DNA of 64,000 nucleotides, from positions 121,233 to 185,232 of the forward strand of contig NZ_JBLEOY010000003.1 in the NCBI RefSeq assembly GCF_048541835.1. The letters run 5' to 3'. This stretch comes from QIJE01 sp048541835 (lineage in GTDB: Bacteria > SZUA-79 > Acidulodesulfobacterales > Acidulodesulfobacteraceae). Numbering within the stretch: the stretch's first letter is position 1; every line of letters starts with the position of its first letter. Below are positions 54,351-63,890 of this stretch, piece by piece. The notes under the pieces are model-generated. The model was given only the letters and a program-made list of their open reading frames with translations. It was not told the DNA's origin and made no database searches. The translations under genes were made by a program, and so were the position numbers.

Positions 54351-55576
54351 ATTCCATAAATGATTATGCCGACATTGTCGGTTTTGAGACAATTGAAGAG
54401 ATTAAGAAAATAGGCTCGTATTTATCCGGGAAGATTATTCAGAATATAAATTCTACGCCGGTAGGCGGGGGCGTAGCTGAAATTTTAGGCCGAATGGTTC
54501 CGCTCATGAAGGAAGTAGGGGTGGATGCAAGGTGGGATTTCATAAAAGGCGGAGAGAGATTTTTTGAAGTGACCAAGAAGATGCATAACTCTCTACACGG
54601 GGTAAAAGAGGATATAACCGAAGGCGATTTCAGGCATTTTCTCGACGTTACGGATGAAAATTTGAGAGAGATGAATTTGTACGGAGATATTATTTGTATT
54701 CATGACCCGCAACCAATAGGCTTAGTAAAAATTAAGAACAATAATAATCATAAAGGCAAAAAATTTATATGGAGATGCCATATTGATTTAAGTTCGGCAA
54801 ACGTTAAGACATTCAATTTTTTGAAAAAATTTATAGAAAAATATGATTATTCGGTTTTTTCATCCCCTCTTTTTGCCAAAAAGCTTAAAATACCTCAAAT
54901 ATTGATTTCTCCTTCTATTGATCCGCTATCGGATAAAAATAAAGATTTGCCTCAGCAGACCGTAAACGACGTCCTTGAAAGATTCGGGATAGATCCGGAA
55001 AAGAAGACTATAACTCAAGTTTCCAGGTTTGACAGGTTAAAGGATCCCCTTGGCGTGATAGACGTGTACAGACTTGTCAAGAAACATGTCGATTGTCAGC
55101 TTGTGCTTGCAGGCGGCGGCGCAACGGACGACCCCGAAGGCATAGAGGTCTTTAACGAAGTTATTGCTAAGGCGGGAGGAGATAAGGATATCCATGTTTT
55201 TAAGCTTCCGCCGGCAAGTAATATTGAAATAAATGCGCTACAAAGGGCATCGACCGTGGTGCTGCAGAAATCTATCAAAGAGGGTTTCGGTTTGACTGTT
55301 TCCGAGGCATTATGGAAGTCAAAACCGGTAGTAGCTTCAGCCGTTGGAGGTATACCCCTTCAAATTACGCATAGACATTCCGGTCTTTTATCCAGAACTA
55401 CAGAGGGAACGGCACTTTACGTAAAGCAACTGATCCAAAATCCGGAATATGCAAAACAACTGGGAGAAAACGGGCATGAACACGTAAAACGTAATTTTTT
55501 AATAACGCGCCATTTGAGGGACTATATTCTTCTTTTTTTAAAAACCGGTTTTAAGGAAGATACTGTGTATTTATAA
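54347..55576 (+). CDS. treT: Trehalose glycosyltransferring synthase TreT-like (GT4)
   Basis: A 409-residue GT-B enzyme. Signatures include INSTPVGGGVAEILGRMVPL, ARWDFIKGGERFFEVTKKMH, HDPQPIGLV, WRCHIDLSSAN, and a C-terminal SIKEGFGLTVSEALWKSKPV holding the E-x7-E nucleotide-sugar motif. TreT forms trehalose directly from NDP-glucose and glucose and can work in reverse. With OtsAB nearby the cell has two routes. ackA follows after 15 bases. Trehalose phosphorylase/synthase relatives in the same GT4 branch are the alternative. Confidence 0.88.
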   Translation: MNSINDYADIVGFETIEEIKKIGSYLSGKIIQNINSTPVGGGVAEILGRMVPLMKEVGVDARWDFIKGGERFFEVTKKMHNSLHGVKEDITEGDFRHFLDVTDENLREMNLYGDIICIHDPQPIGLVKIKNNNNHKGKKFIWRCHIDLSSANVKTFNFLKKFIEKYDYSVFSSPLFAKKLKIPQILISPSIDPLSDKNKDLPQQTVNDVLERFGIDPEKKTITQVSRFDRLKDPLGVIDVYRLVKKHVDCQLVLAGGGATDDPEGIEVFNEVIAKAGGDKDIHVFKLPPASNIEINALQRASTVVLQKSIKEGFGLTVSEALWKSKPVVASAVGGIPLQITHRHSGLLSRTTEGTALYVKQLIQNPEYAKQLGENGHEHVKRNFLITRHLRDYILLFLKTGFKEDTVYL

Positions 55577-55591
55577 AAAACATAAAATGAA

Positions 55592-56875
55592 ATGGCTGAT
55601 TTAACAAGGCTTATATCGATTAATTGTGGTAGTTCATCGATTAAATTTTCTATTTTAGAGTTTTCCGGCGGCAAAGATGCAATCCATCTAAAAAAACATG
55701 AAATAAAGCAAAAACTGCTAAATCTCAAAAGGATATTAACCTGCAAAATAGAAGAGATAGGAACCGAATACGGTTCTTTTTTTGTCGAAGGTAAAAATCA
55801 ACGTGAGAACGCAAGTATCAATTTTGACAATCACGAAACGGCAATAAATTATATTCTCGAAAAAAATAATTTATTTCAAAACAATGAAAATAACCGCCTA
55901 AGCATAGATATAGTAGCACACAGATATGTCCACGGCGGAAAGGATTTTAAAAAACCGCTGATAATATCGGATAAACATATAAAAAAATTAAAAATGCTAA
56001 ACGGACTTGCGCCGCTTCATAATCCTTCTAATTTAAAAGGGTTAGAGATTATGCGGCATGTATTTCCGAAGTCAAAGCATATATGTATTTTCGATACCGC
56101 TTTTCATCGCACTATTCCTCTTCATGCGAGGCTTTATCCCCTTCCTATATATTTTTACGATAAATACGATATGCAAAAGTTCGGATTTCATGGTATTTCA
56201 TATGCCTTTATTAATAATTTATTAAGTCTTGATAGGAAGAATTTCAAAAAATTAATAATATGCCATATAGGAAACGGAGCAAGCATATGCGCAATAAAGG
56301 CGGGAAAGTCAATAGATACATCCATGGGTTATACCCCGTTGGAGGGCTTGATGATGGGCACGAGATGCGGGAGCATAGACCCGGAGATTCCCTTTATTCT
56401 TAAAGAAAAACTGAAGGCGACCGATGATGTGATACTTGATATATTAAATAGAAAGAGCGGACTTCTTGGAATATCCAAAAGAACATATGATTTTAAAGAG
56501 CTGTCGGAAAGAGACGATAAATATTCAAAGCTTGCCTTAAAAATGTTTTCTTATAGAATAATAAAATTTATCGGGCAGTATGCGGCATCATTGGACGGTA
56601 TAGATGCCCTTGTCTTTACCGGCGGTATAGGTGAAAATTCAGGAACCTTGAGAAAAGAAGTATGCAAAAACCTGTCTTACGCCGGCATTAAGATAAATAA
56701 CAAAAAAAATACAGAAGCGGCGGAATATTTTCAAAAGTTTAACCCATACGGCAAACTTAACATACGCAATTCTATAAAATCCATAGAAAGCGGAAAGATA
56801 CCGGTGTTCGCCATCCATACCGATGAAGAACTTCAAATGGCGTTTGAAGCCGCCCTAACCGTTGCCGATGTGTAA
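55592..56875 (+). CDS. ackA: Acetate kinase
   Basis: A 427-residue ASKHA-fold kinase for ATP + acetate = ADP + acetyl phosphate. Motifs: LISINCGSSSIKFSIL, VAHRYVHGG, LAPLHNPSNLKGLEIM, FDTAFHRTIP, FGFHGISYAFI, HIGNGASICAIKAGKSIDT followed by MGYTPLEGLMMGTRCGSIDP, and FTGGIGENSG. Slightly longer than the usual ~400 residues. No pta gene nearby. It follows treT closely and precedes addA by 23 bases. Confidence 0.96.
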   Translation: MADLTRLISINCGSSSIKFSILEFSGGKDAIHLKKHEIKQKLLNLKRILTCKIEEIGTEYGSFFVEGKNQRENASINFDNHETAINYILEKNNLFQNNENNRLSIDIVAHRYVHGGKDFKKPLIISDKHIKKLKMLNGLAPLHNPSNLKGLEIMRHVFPKSKHICIFDTAFHRTIPLHARLYPLPIYFYDKYDMQKFGFHGISYAFINNLLSLDRKNFKKLIICHIGNGASICAIKAGKSIDTSMGYTPLEGLMMGTRCGSIDPEIPFILKEKLKATDDVILDILNRKSGLLGISKRTYDFKELSERDDKYSKLALKMFSYRIIKFIGQYAASLDGIDALVFTGGIGENSGTLRKEVCKNLSYAGIKINNKKNTEAAEYFQKFNPYGKLNIRNSIKSIESGKIPVFAIHTDEELQMAFEAALTVADV

Positions 56876-56898
56876 ATCTAATCATACGATCTTTATTT

Positions 56899-59799
56899 AT
56901 GGATAGCATTTTAAAAAATAATATTCTAAAAAAAGACACGAACCTTGTTTTTCCGCATATTTTCCGGTTATCGGCATCCGCGGGGAGCGGAAAGACTCAT
57001 AGCCTCGTCTTGAGATATGTTCAGTTTTTATTATCCTCTTGCGTAAAAAAACCTACCGGAGACGCGGACGGCACGGATATAAGCACGAACGCTCTAAATA
57101 ATATAACGGCTATAACATTTACGAACAAGGCTGCGAATGAAATGAAGGAGAGGATACTGCAGTTATTGAAGAAGGTTGCTATAGGCGAAAAAGAAGAGTC
57201 TGAGCAGATAAAGTCGATTATAGATACAGCCGAAGAAAGCGATGAATCATTATCGTTGAGGGCGTCGGTTTTAGTGGATAATATAATAAAAAATTATACG
57301 GATTTTAATGTTAAAACAATCGATAGTTTTTTAGCTGAAATAATAAGGGCATCTCTTATTGAAATAGATATAAATCCCGGATTTGAAATAATTACCGATA
57401 AACTTTCATATATAGATTTTTCTATAGGCAAATTACTTTTTGAAGCAAAAGAAGACGATAGAATCAGGAAAATATTTTTAAATTTCGTAAAGAATTATGT
57501 ACTCATAGAAAATAAAACCCTTTTTAACCCGCGCCGTACTATCAACGAAGTAGTCGGAAAATTGAGGGATATAGAATACAGCGTCGGAAAATATTTTGAT
57601 ATTGCCGAATATGCAGACGAAGATTTCATAGAAAAGTCGCATGGGGGCATAGACCGGCTGGCGGATAAAATTGTCAAAAAACCAGCAGCGTTATTTTCCG
57701 GAAACATTTCCGAATGCGGGGGGCTTTTAGGTGATTTGGCCGGAGAAATAAGTAGACTACAGAACGTAAGGTTTAAAAAGATATTTGAAAAGGGATTGAC
57801 TAAAATTCTCAAAAAGGATTTTAGTTCTTCATTCTGGAAGAATAGCGACGTCAAAAATATACTTGCGGGCGTCGGTGCCACAGACGGCGACAAATGGAAA
57901 GCGATAGGCGAACTTCAACTGATTTGGGATGACATAAGGGGCACCGTTAAGGATATAATTTTATCGACAGGCAGCATAAAATTTTATCCTTACATGGAAA
58001 TATTGAAAGAGAGTAAGAGAATAATGGGAGAAAAATTAAAAAGCGACGGGGTTGTCCTTTTAGACGAACTAAAAATAAAAGTAAACGAATTGATTAAGGG
58101 CAACATGGTTCCGGATATATATTTTAACATAGGCGAACAGGTTTATCATTATCTAATAGACGAGTTTCAGGATACGGACAGGCTTCAGTGGGATAACCTC
58201 AGGGGCTTAATAGAAAACAGCCTTTCAAACGGCGGTTCTCTATTTTACGTAGGTGATAAGAAACAATCGATTTATCGATTTAAAGGCGGTTATGCCGACC
58301 TTTTTGATGACGTAACAGATGAATTTAGCAGAAATAACGTTATTTGCGAAGACAACTTGTACAGGGAAAAACTTCGGTATAATTTTAGGTCAAAAAAAAT
58401 ACTCGTCGATTTCTTTAACAAAACGTTCAATCCGAAGAATCTAATTGAAAAATTATTGTTCTCTGAAAACATGAAATCTAAACCTAACAGGCTTGAGGGG
58501 GCTTATAGAAATAAAGTCGGAAGTCTTATATACGGAGTATACGAGAACCATGAACAATTTATCGTTATGGAGGGAGAGAGTAAAAGCAAAGAGGATTTTA
58601 AGGGGTATATTCGAATAGAGAGGCTTTCGGATGATCATAATAATGATAAGGATGGAAATAACATTAAAAACGGCGATTACGATGCCGGTTCGATCGGACC
58701 GTCTTTGAGTAAAACGGTCGATATCATAAAGGGTTTAGCCGGTGCAGGCAGACGATATACGTTTAGAGACATAGCAATTTTAACCCGCACCAACAGTGAT
58801 GCGGCGGGTTTTGTTCTTAAACTGAAGGAAGAAGGTGTGCCGGTTAAATCCAATCAGAGTGCCGACATTAGGTATAACCGGCTGATAATGGAAATTATTT
58901 CGTTTTTAAAGTTTATCGATGATCCCGCCGATAATCTTTCTTTTATTAATTTTATATCGGGAAAGATTTTTAGCACAGCCGTTAAGTATGATGATTTTAC
59001 CCTAAGAAAGGGGATAAACGACTTTATATTAAAGAATACGGGCAAAGAATTTATTTATATTAAGTTTAAGGAATGGGGGATGGAGAGTGTTACCGCCGCA
59101 GGCTTATGGGACGGCTATATATCCGAGCTGTTTAATGGCGTCGGATTCTATTCTGTTTATGAAACGGTATGCAGGTTATATGAAAAATTTGATATATATA
59201 AGAATTTTACAGAACATGTAGGATTTTTTATGCATTTGCTTGAAATTATAAAAAACAGGGAAGATGCGGGAGAAAACGATTTGGATTTATTTATAGATTT
59301 TTTTGAGGATACTGCGCAGGATGCGGAACAATTTTTAACGGAGCCAGATCCGTCAAATAATGCCATAAACGTTTTAACTGCGCACAAGGCTAAGGGGCTT
59401 CAGTTTCCAGTAGTTATCGTTCCCTATGCCTGTATCAAAAAGAAACCGATAAACAGGATTTTGATTTCATCATGTCCGTCGTTATATGACGATTGTGATA
59501 AAATAAGCCTTTATTATACAAATAAAAACGAACAGGAGCTTTTATTTGGTGTAGATGAAAATTTACCCGAAACGAAAGGGTATATATTAGAAAAGTCCAT
59601 GAGTTTTTTAGATGAGCTGAATCTTTTTTACGTTTCGCTTACCAGGGCTAAGGAAGAACTTTACATAATGACCCCTTCCAAAATAGGAAAAAGTCGTAAT
59701 GAATTAACCGATCTTTTTTTTGAAGATGAGCGCAGTACGGATAGAGACGAGGAAAACGGCGATAATAATATTTTAGAATTGGGAGAAAAGAGGTTTTAA
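56899..59799 (+). CDS. addA: AddA/RecB-like UvrD-family helicase
   Basis: A 966-residue superfamily 1 helicase. Walker A is SASAGSGKTHSLVL (about 26-39), then AITFTNKAANEMKERI, motif II DEFQDTDRLQW near 419, YVGDKKQSIYRFKGG near 452, YNFRSKKILVDFF, VLTAHKAKGLQFPVVIVP and LFYVSLTRAKEELYI. It is shorter than typical AddA (about 1200) and I see no C-terminal PD-(D/E)XK nuclease, so the nuclease activity would rest on the AddB partner. It forms a pair with the next gene 9 bases downstream. Role: processing of double-strand ends for recombination. Confidence 0.9.
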   Translation: MDSILKNNILKKDTNLVFPHIFRLSASAGSGKTHSLVLRYVQFLLSSCVKKPTGDADGTDISTNALNNITAITFTNKAANEMKERILQLLKKVAIGEKEESEQIKSIIDTAEESDESLSLRASVLVDNIIKNYTDFNVKTIDSFLAEIIRASLIEIDINPGFEIITDKLSYIDFSIGKLLFEAKEDDRIRKIFLNFVKNYVLIENKTLFNPRRTINEVVGKLRDIEYSVGKYFDIAEYADEDFIEKSHGGIDRLADKIVKKPAALFSGNISECGGLLGDLAGEISRLQNVRFKKIFEKGLTKILKKDFSSSFWKNSDVKNILAGVGATDGDKWKAIGELQLIWDDIRGTVKDIILSTGSIKFYPYMEILKESKRIMGEKLKSDGVVLLDELKIKVNELIKGNMVPDIYFNIGEQVYHYLIDEFQDTDRLQWDNLRGLIENSLSNGGSLFYVGDKKQSIYRFKGGYADLFDDVTDEFSRNNVICEDNLYREKLRYNFRSKKILVDFFNKTFNPKNLIEKLLFSENMKSKPNRLEGAYRNKVGSLIYGVYENHEQFIVMEGESKSKEDFKGYIRIERLSDDHNNDKDGNNIKNGDYDAGSIGPSLSKTVDIIKGLAGAGRRYTFRDIAILTRTNSDAAGFVLKLKEEGVPVKSNQSADIRYNRLIMEIISFLKFIDDPADNLSFINFISGKIFSTAVKYDDFTLRKGINDFILKNTGKEFIYIKFKEWGMESVTAAGLWDGYISELFNGVGFYSVYETVCRLYEKFDIYKNFTEHVGFFMHLLEIIKNREDAGENDLDLFIDFFEDTAQDAEQFLTEPDPSNNAINVLTAHKAKGLQFPVVIVPYACIKKKPINRILISSCPSLYDDCDKISLYYTNKNEQELLFGVDENLPETKGYILEKSMSFLDELNLFYVSLTRAKEELYIMTPSKIGKSRNELTDLFFEDERSTDRDEENGDNNILELGEKRF

Positions 59800-59807
59800 A
59801 AAATTAA

Positions 59808-62800
59808 ATGAAAATTCATGTGTTTTCATACGAAGATTCCATTTTAGAGCATATAGCTGGTGAACTTGCAGGCAATAGCAGTGACAGCCGCAATAAAAAT
59901 TTGTCTAAATATGCTTTGGTGTTTCCGGGCAAAAGGCCGGCTTTATATCTTCAAGACATTTTTTTGCGCAATTTTAATATAGAATCAAGGGATTATTTGC
60001 CTTCGATGTTTTCTATTTCCGAATTTATCGGATTTATCGCCGAAAAAAGCAGGGGTAAGAAAGCCGAATGCGACAGGATAAATGCCCCATGGTTTCTTTA
60101 TAAGATAATCGAATATATTCAAAAAAACGGTTTAGACTTCGGCGATTCGGGATTTTTTAAAAAGATGAATAAATTCGATGACTTTTTTTTTCGGGGCCTA
60201 CAACTATTCGATGCAATTAACGAACTTGACGAAGGTTTAGTCGATAATAAAATCATTGGAAATATAAAGTCTTTTTATTCCGCTTATGTTCCCGAAAATA
60301 TAAGCAAGTTTTATAAACATCTTTCATTTATAAGGGATAAGTTTCATGAAAAATTAAAGGAGAAGGGCCTGACGACCTCGGGTTTAAATTATTATGAGGC
60401 AACTGATTTTCTCAATAATACCCCGGAATTTATAAGTAGAAAATTTAAGGAATTCGAAAAAATCTATTTTCTGGGATTATCTTTTCCGTCTAACGGAGAG
60501 GCCGATATTATTAAAGCGCTGGTAGATTGCGGAATTGCGGAATTTTATATTCAAATTGAATCTTTAAAAGACTGGAAGGATTATTTTAAAAATATAGTAA
60601 AGAAATGTAGAGGAGAAGGGATAGAAATCGTTAATTTAAGTGAACATATAAATTATGACGGATCAGGTTTAACCGCCGATAACCCCGATTCTTTTATGAA
60701 AGATTCCATTTTACATTTATATGAAGCCGGCAATACCCATTCCGAATTGCTTATATTTAAAAATGTATTGGAAGGTGTCGGTTTCAATCCTGAAAAAACG
60801 GCCGTTATTTTGCTTGATGCCGCTACATTACTCCCGTTTCTTTACTATACAGTAAAGCAGATAAATAACTTAGATTATAATATAACAATGGGGTATCCCT
60901 TAAAAAGAACCCCTCTTTATTCGCTTATCAGGCTTATATTTAATGCCCAAGAATCGGCGGTTTACGACAATAATAATACATTGGGTCAAAAATATGCCGC
61001 AAGGGATTATTTAAATCTTATTAAACATCCGTATGTTAAAGCATCTGGCGGCGCAGATAAGATAACCATAATAAACAATATAGAGAAATATATCCTAAAA
61101 AAAGGCGATGCGTTCGTGAGGCTTGCAGACATAGAAAAAGATTGCTTTTCGGGTGAATACGGTGGGTATAAGCAGAAGCAAAAGCGGGAACGGGAAGGCG
61201 AGAGCGATATCCGGAATCAAAGCGCAGATAAAGATGCCACAATTAATGTCATTCATGAATATTTTTTTATAAATTTTGAAAATAATAAGATAACCCCTAT
61301 GAATTTTGCAGAGAATTTGTTAAAAATTATCGAATTGATTTCCGAAAATAATAGAAGTATTTTTACATATGGATTTTCTTATAAACTCATAAAAAAAACG
61401 AAAGAATCCATTGATATGTTTCAAAATTCTTATTTTAAAGACGAATTACTTGAAAAAAAATCTATTTTTAGACTTTTTATGTATTATATGGAAAACAAGT
61501 CCGCTGCTTTTAGCGGTATTCCGTTAAAAGGCATGCAAATAATGGGAATTTTGGAGACTCGAGTCTTGAAGTTTGACAGGGTTATAATTATAGATGTTAA
61601 TGAAAATGTTTTACCCCCATTAAAGAAAATAGATCCTATTCTACCTCATCCTATAAGAAAAAAAATAGGCTTAACGACTTACGGCGATTACGAATCTATG
61701 TATCGTTATCACTTTAGAAGGCTTATATCGGGTTCAAAAGAGGCGCATATAGTTTACGTAAAAAACAATAAGCGCATAAGGAGCAGATTAGTAGAAGAAA
61801 TTATATGGGAAAACGAAAAAAAAACAAAGAGTTTAGATATGGAAGATAAAATAATTCCGTTAGGCTTTAAAACTAAAATATTCAAGAACGGCAAGAACGA
61901 CGACGGTTTCAGTATAAATAAGAACGACGATATTTTAAAAATATTAGATGATTTGGCGGGTAAATTATCGGCTTCGGCTATAGATACCTATATTAATTGT
62001 CCGGCGCAGTTTTATTATAGATATGTACTTAAACTCAAAGAAACTAAGCATTTAAAGGCCGGCATAGGCGCGGATAAAATCGGAATATTCGTACATAGAG
62101 CGCTCAGGGGATTTTATGATGGAATAAAGAGAAATGGTTACGATATTATTTATCGATTTTTAGAGGACGACGACTATTTTAAAGACGAAATATGCAGGGC
62201 AATAGAAGAACCTCGCAATATTGCAGAGCTGGGGATTGACGCCGATTTCGGCGAATATTTTATAGTTAAAGAGACGGCAAAAAAGATATTGTATAATTTT
62301 ATTAAAAATGATTTAGAGAACTGTAAAAAGGATGAATATATTTGGAAAATTATAGGGTTAGAATCGGAAAAAGAAGCGCAGTTCAAGATAGAGGATGGAG
62401 CAGGCGGAATAGAAAAAGGAAGGGAGATAAGGCTTTACGGCAAAATAGACAGGATAGACGGATATAAAAACAGGGATGCAAAATCGAGAGGAACAGGTGG
62501 AGTAAATGTTGCAAACGAAGGGGTCGAACGTTTTTTAATTATCGATTACAAAACCGGAACATCTTCGGTTATGCCCGATATTAAGAAAATTTTAAACCGC
62601 GGCAGAAAAAAACCTGTTTTTTTAAATAAAAGAGAGGATATTAAAGAACTTATAAAATCGTTTCAGCTTCCTGTTTATCTATATCTGTTTAAAACCAAGC
62701 AGAATATAGAGAATTACAGCAGCATGGATGCCTGCCTTAACCTGACCGGTTTAACCGGTTCCGGTAAAAGTCCGATGCCGAATGAAGGCGGACATAGATT

Positions 62801-63002
62801 GTACCTGCTCGGCAATAAAACGGCAAAAAGTGCCGCGAACTTTGATATTGACACGAAAGATCTTATGGAAGATATATTCTTACCTTCGCTACAATATATA
62901 ATAGGAGAAATATTGAATAAAGACATACCTTTCATTCCGGACAATTTTGAAAATAGGGCTTGCGAATATTGTCCTTATCATTTATTATGTGGCGAGATAT
63001 AA
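59808..63002 (+). CDS. addB: AddB-like nuclease/helicase-fold protein
   Basis: A 1064-residue partner of AddA. The N-terminus has YALVFPGKRPALYLQDIF and a helicase-like core without a normal Walker A, as in AddB. The C-terminal PD-(D/E)XK nuclease carries FLIIDYKTGTSS near 912. One Cys in SAIDTYINCPAQFYYRY near 730 plus three in ACEYCPYHLLCGEI at the very end form the expected 4Fe-4S staple. Leader A/T only. Convergent with the HAD gene after 34 bases. Confidence 0.9.
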   Translation: MKIHVFSYEDSILEHIAGELAGNSSDSRNKNLSKYALVFPGKRPALYLQDIFLRNFNIESRDYLPSMFSISEFIGFIAEKSRGKKAECDRINAPWFLYKIIEYIQKNGLDFGDSGFFKKMNKFDDFFFRGLQLFDAINELDEGLVDNKIIGNIKSFYSAYVPENISKFYKHLSFIRDKFHEKLKEKGLTTSGLNYYEATDFLNNTPEFISRKFKEFEKIYFLGLSFPSNGEADIIKALVDCGIAEFYIQIESLKDWKDYFKNIVKKCRGEGIEIVNLSEHINYDGSGLTADNPDSFMKDSILHLYEAGNTHSELLIFKNVLEGVGFNPEKTAVILLDAATLLPFLYYTVKQINNLDYNITMGYPLKRTPLYSLIRLIFNAQESAVYDNNNTLGQKYAARDYLNLIKHPYVKASGGADKITIINNIEKYILKKGDAFVRLADIEKDCFSGEYGGYKQKQKREREGESDIRNQSADKDATINVIHEYFFINFENNKITPMNFAENLLKIIELISENNRSIFTYGFSYKLIKKTKESIDMFQNSYFKDELLEKKSIFRLFMYYMENKSAAFSGIPLKGMQIMGILETRVLKFDRVIIIDVNENVLPPLKKIDPILPHPIRKKIGLTTYGDYESMYRYHFRRLISGSKEAHIVYVKNNKRIRSRLVEEIIWENEKKTKSLDMEDKIIPLGFKTKIFKNGKNDDGFSINKNDDILKILDDLAGKLSASAIDTYINCPAQFYYRYVLKLKETKHLKAGIGADKIGIFVHRALRGFYDGIKRNGYDIIYRFLEDDDYFKDEICRAIEEPRNIAELGIDADFGEYFIVKETAKKILYNFIKNDLENCKKDEYIWKIIGLESEKEAQFKIEDGAGGIEKGREIRLYGKIDRIDGYKNRDAKSRGTGGVNVANEGVERFLIIDYKTGTSSVMPDIKKILNRGRKKPVFLNKREDIKELIKSFQLPVYLYLFKTKQNIENYSSMDACLNLTGLTGSGKSPMPNEGGHRLYLLGNKTAKSAANFDIDTKDLMEDIFLPSLQYIIGEILNKDIPFIPDNFENRACEYCPYHLLCGEI

Positions 63003-63036
63003 ACGAAATAACTTTGGATTGTATGATGATACATGT

Positions 63037-63573
63037 TCAATCAAAAAACTCCGTCAAATTATTTATTTTATTTTTAGAGTCCGGCAACGTTTTGTCCTTA
63101 TATCCCCTATCGAGCCAGTATGCATTACAATCTGGACAGTTTATATTTACATAATGAATTGTTGCGTTATAGTCGTCTATAAAGTATTTAATTCCTAAAT
63201 CATTAATAATGTCATGCTTTTTTTCCGTCTCGGCATAATATACCGGGATATTTTTTTTAAATATTTTAGACAAATTTTTCTTCCGCAAATGCAATATTTC
63301 TTTCGGACTTGCCGTTATAAAACACATAATATCATCAATATGGTGCCTTAAGCTTAAAATTTCGTCAAAAATATCCATATTAGTAAAATCTATCCTTAAA
63401 TTGATTAAAGATACTTGTTCTTGCGTTATTTCATATCTATCCGTCATGCTGTATATCTCAGGATGTTTTACTCGTATATTCATATTAAGTTTGACGGCTT
63501 CTTTTTGAAATGTTTTTTCATAATCGAATATTACCCCGTCAAGATCTAATGCCGTCTGGCTTAAATTGTACAT
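63037..63573 (-). CDS. HAD-like 5'-nucleotidase family protein
   Basis: A 178-residue HAD protein. It starts TALDLDGVIFDYEKTF, with D-x-D-G as the nucleophile motif. CFITASPKEI is motif II, and KKHDIINDLGIKYFIDDYN covers the Lys and the DD motif. Size and layout fit the NT5C/5'(3')-deoxyribonucleotidase-like group. A Cys pair (CPDC) near residue 148 is unusual for that group. Substrate unknown. Probably monocistronic. Confidence 0.82.
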   Translation of the reverse strand: MYNLSQTALDLDGVIFDYEKTFQKEAVKLNMNIRVKHPEIYSMTDRYEITQEQVSLINLRIDFTNMDIFDEILSLRHHIDDIMCFITASPKEILHLRKKNLSKIFKKNIPVYYAETEKKHDIINDLGIKYFIDDYNATIHYVNINCPDCNAYWLDRGYKDKTLPDSKNKINNLTEFFD

Positions 63574-63753
63574 ATTCCCTGTTTAGATTAGGCTATTATA
63601 GTTTATACTCAGGACATTTACAGCGACTACTCTGATTTAATTACATTATATCACACTATAAATTATAATATTTTGGAATTTACCGGGTACATTAAAAAAG
63701 CAGGCATCATACGTATTGTCGTTTTCCCTTCAAATCACTAAAAAAATTGAATA

Positions 63754-63840
63754 ATGTCACCTTAATATCACAAAACCGTAACGAAATTTAACAAAACTTA
63801 ACCTAAATGTCATAAAACGGTAATATTAGTCTGCTACAAT
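63754..63840 (+). promoter_or_regulatory. Pho-box-like operator array and promoter
   Basis: A near-match to the Pho box, ATGTCATAAAACGGTAAT (63807-63824), ends 10 bases before TACAAT (63835-63840), the same geometry as E. coli PhoB promoters where the box replaces the -35. Further half-sites lie upstream at about 10-11-base intervals: TGTCA at 63755, TATCA at 63766, and TAAC at 63779, 63789 and 63799. The start would fall near 63847. No other gene is visible in 63574-63890. Confidence 0.65.
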
Positions 63841-63890
63841 TACACGGATGGATAAAAATTTAATATAACTCTAATGGAGGATGAAGGAGA

